Shown piece after piece: positions 6,727 through 7,135 of a stretch of DNA of 7,135 nucleotides (position 1 is its first letter; the number at the start of each line of letters is the position of its first letter). A program made the position numbers and the translations under genes. Source of the stretch: an uncultured Porphyromonadaceae bacterium (GTDB taxonomy: Bacteria > Bacteroidota > Bacteroidia > Bacteroidales > Muribaculaceae). The stretch lies in the NCBI GenBank assembly GCA_900554265.1, contig USGZ01000080.1, forward strand, positions 1-7,135, in the 5' to 3' direction. The notes below the pieces were generated by a model that was given only the letters and a program-made list of their open reading frames with translations, was not told where the DNA came from and did no database searches.

Positions 6727-7135
6727 ATCGACATCAGTCTTGCACCCGGCATTCCGAAGAGGAACATCATGGCGCCGAGTTTGTTCTTAAGGCGTACGTG
6801 CGGGTCGCGGAGCATCTGCGCGCGTTCGCGCCGGACTATGCGCCAGCAGCGCTCGGCCAGTTCCTGGTCGCGGTGGCTGAGTGCGAGCAGCAGAATGTTC
6901 GAGTAAGCGCTGAAGCGTCGCGACCGCGCCGCGCGTATAAGCATAGGGTCGCCGTCCTTGATGGCGTTGGCCAGGATGAAGTCGGTTATTGCGAGCACGT
7001 CGGGCCGGTGGGCGTTCCACGTGTTGATGAAGCTGCCGTCGTGGCGGCGGTAGAAGTAGAGCGGCGTGGAAGTGACGGCCACTTTCTGCGATGCCAGGCA
7101 GTGGCGCGGTGCGATTTCGAGGTCCTCGTAGCGCG
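6711..7135 (-). CDS. Glycosyltransferase family 2, C-terminal fragment (5' end outside window)
   Basis: Only the last 140 residues are visible; the frame is open to the window edge. The first visible residues read RYEDLEIAPR, matching the conserved ED motif late in the GT-A domain of family 2 glycosyltransferases (usually YEDl...pr). It is followed by the typical VAVTSTPLYFYRRHDGSF segment (LYxYR..GS) and a helical C-terminal tail to LMSIWAGK. Such enzymes transfer sugars from nucleotide donors onto LPS, capsule or other glycans at the cytoplasmic face. The donor-binding N-terminal half is missing, so the sugar cannot be guessed. Its last 16 nt overlap the PRTase start, which ties the PRTase and HAD phosphatase to glycan assembly. 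It could be a more distant GT-A member, but the ED and LYFYR motifs make family 2 likely. Confidence 0.75.
   Translation of the reverse strand, partial: RYEDLEIAPRHCLASQKVAVTSTPLYFYRRHDGSFINTWNAHRPDVLAITDFILANAIKDGDPMLIRAARSRRFSAYSNILLLALSHRDQELAERCWRIVRRERAQMLRDPHVRLKNKLGAMMFLFGMPGARLMSIWAGK

Overview
The window is a compact block of chromosomal genes from a Gram-negative bacterium, all read from the minus strand, so genes are met from the high-coordinate end to the low. The organism is most likely a high-GC member of the Bacteroidota (Bacteroidales). Three things point there: a DUF5106/thioredoxin-like exported protein typical of that order, a promoter -7 element of the TAnnTTTG type, and starts without clear Shine-Dalgarno sequences. 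A KDO synthesis gene shows that it makes lipopolysaccharide or a related glycan. The genus cannot be fixed from the sequence alone.

In reading order there are three probable transcription units. Unit A (7135 to 5574) holds the C-terminal end of a family 2 glycosyltransferase, a phosphoribosyltransferase and a HAD phosphatase, packed with a 16-nt overlap and a 4-nt gap. This looks like a polysaccharide-assembly unit. The PRTase plus phosphatase pair fits the known two-step route that attaches ribofuranose to glycans from PRPP. Unit B (5508 to 2826) follows a 65-nt AT-rich gap with a probable promoter. It holds an exported DUF5106/thioredoxin-like protein with a CxxC motif, the tRNA 2-thiouridylase MnmA, and a bifunctional-nuclease-family (DUF151) protein with a C-terminal UVR motif. 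Both junctions in this unit are four-base ATGA stop/start overlaps. Unit C (2769 to 1) follows a 56-nt AT-rich gap. It holds a NupG-type nucleoside:proton symporter, the 16S rRNA methyltransferase RsmE, and KdsA (KDO-8-phosphate synthase), which runs off the window edge. RsmE and KdsA also share an ATGA overlap.

Most of the content is housekeeping: tRNA and rRNA modification, KDO synthesis and nucleoside uptake. The part most worth following is the glycosyltransferase, PRTase and HAD unit as a candidate ribofuranosylation system. Second is the tight coupling of an exported thioredoxin-like protein to two cytoplasmic proteins. I saw no RNA genes, insertion sequences, CRISPR arrays or notable repeats. 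There is no gene-free stretch longer than about 65 bases.
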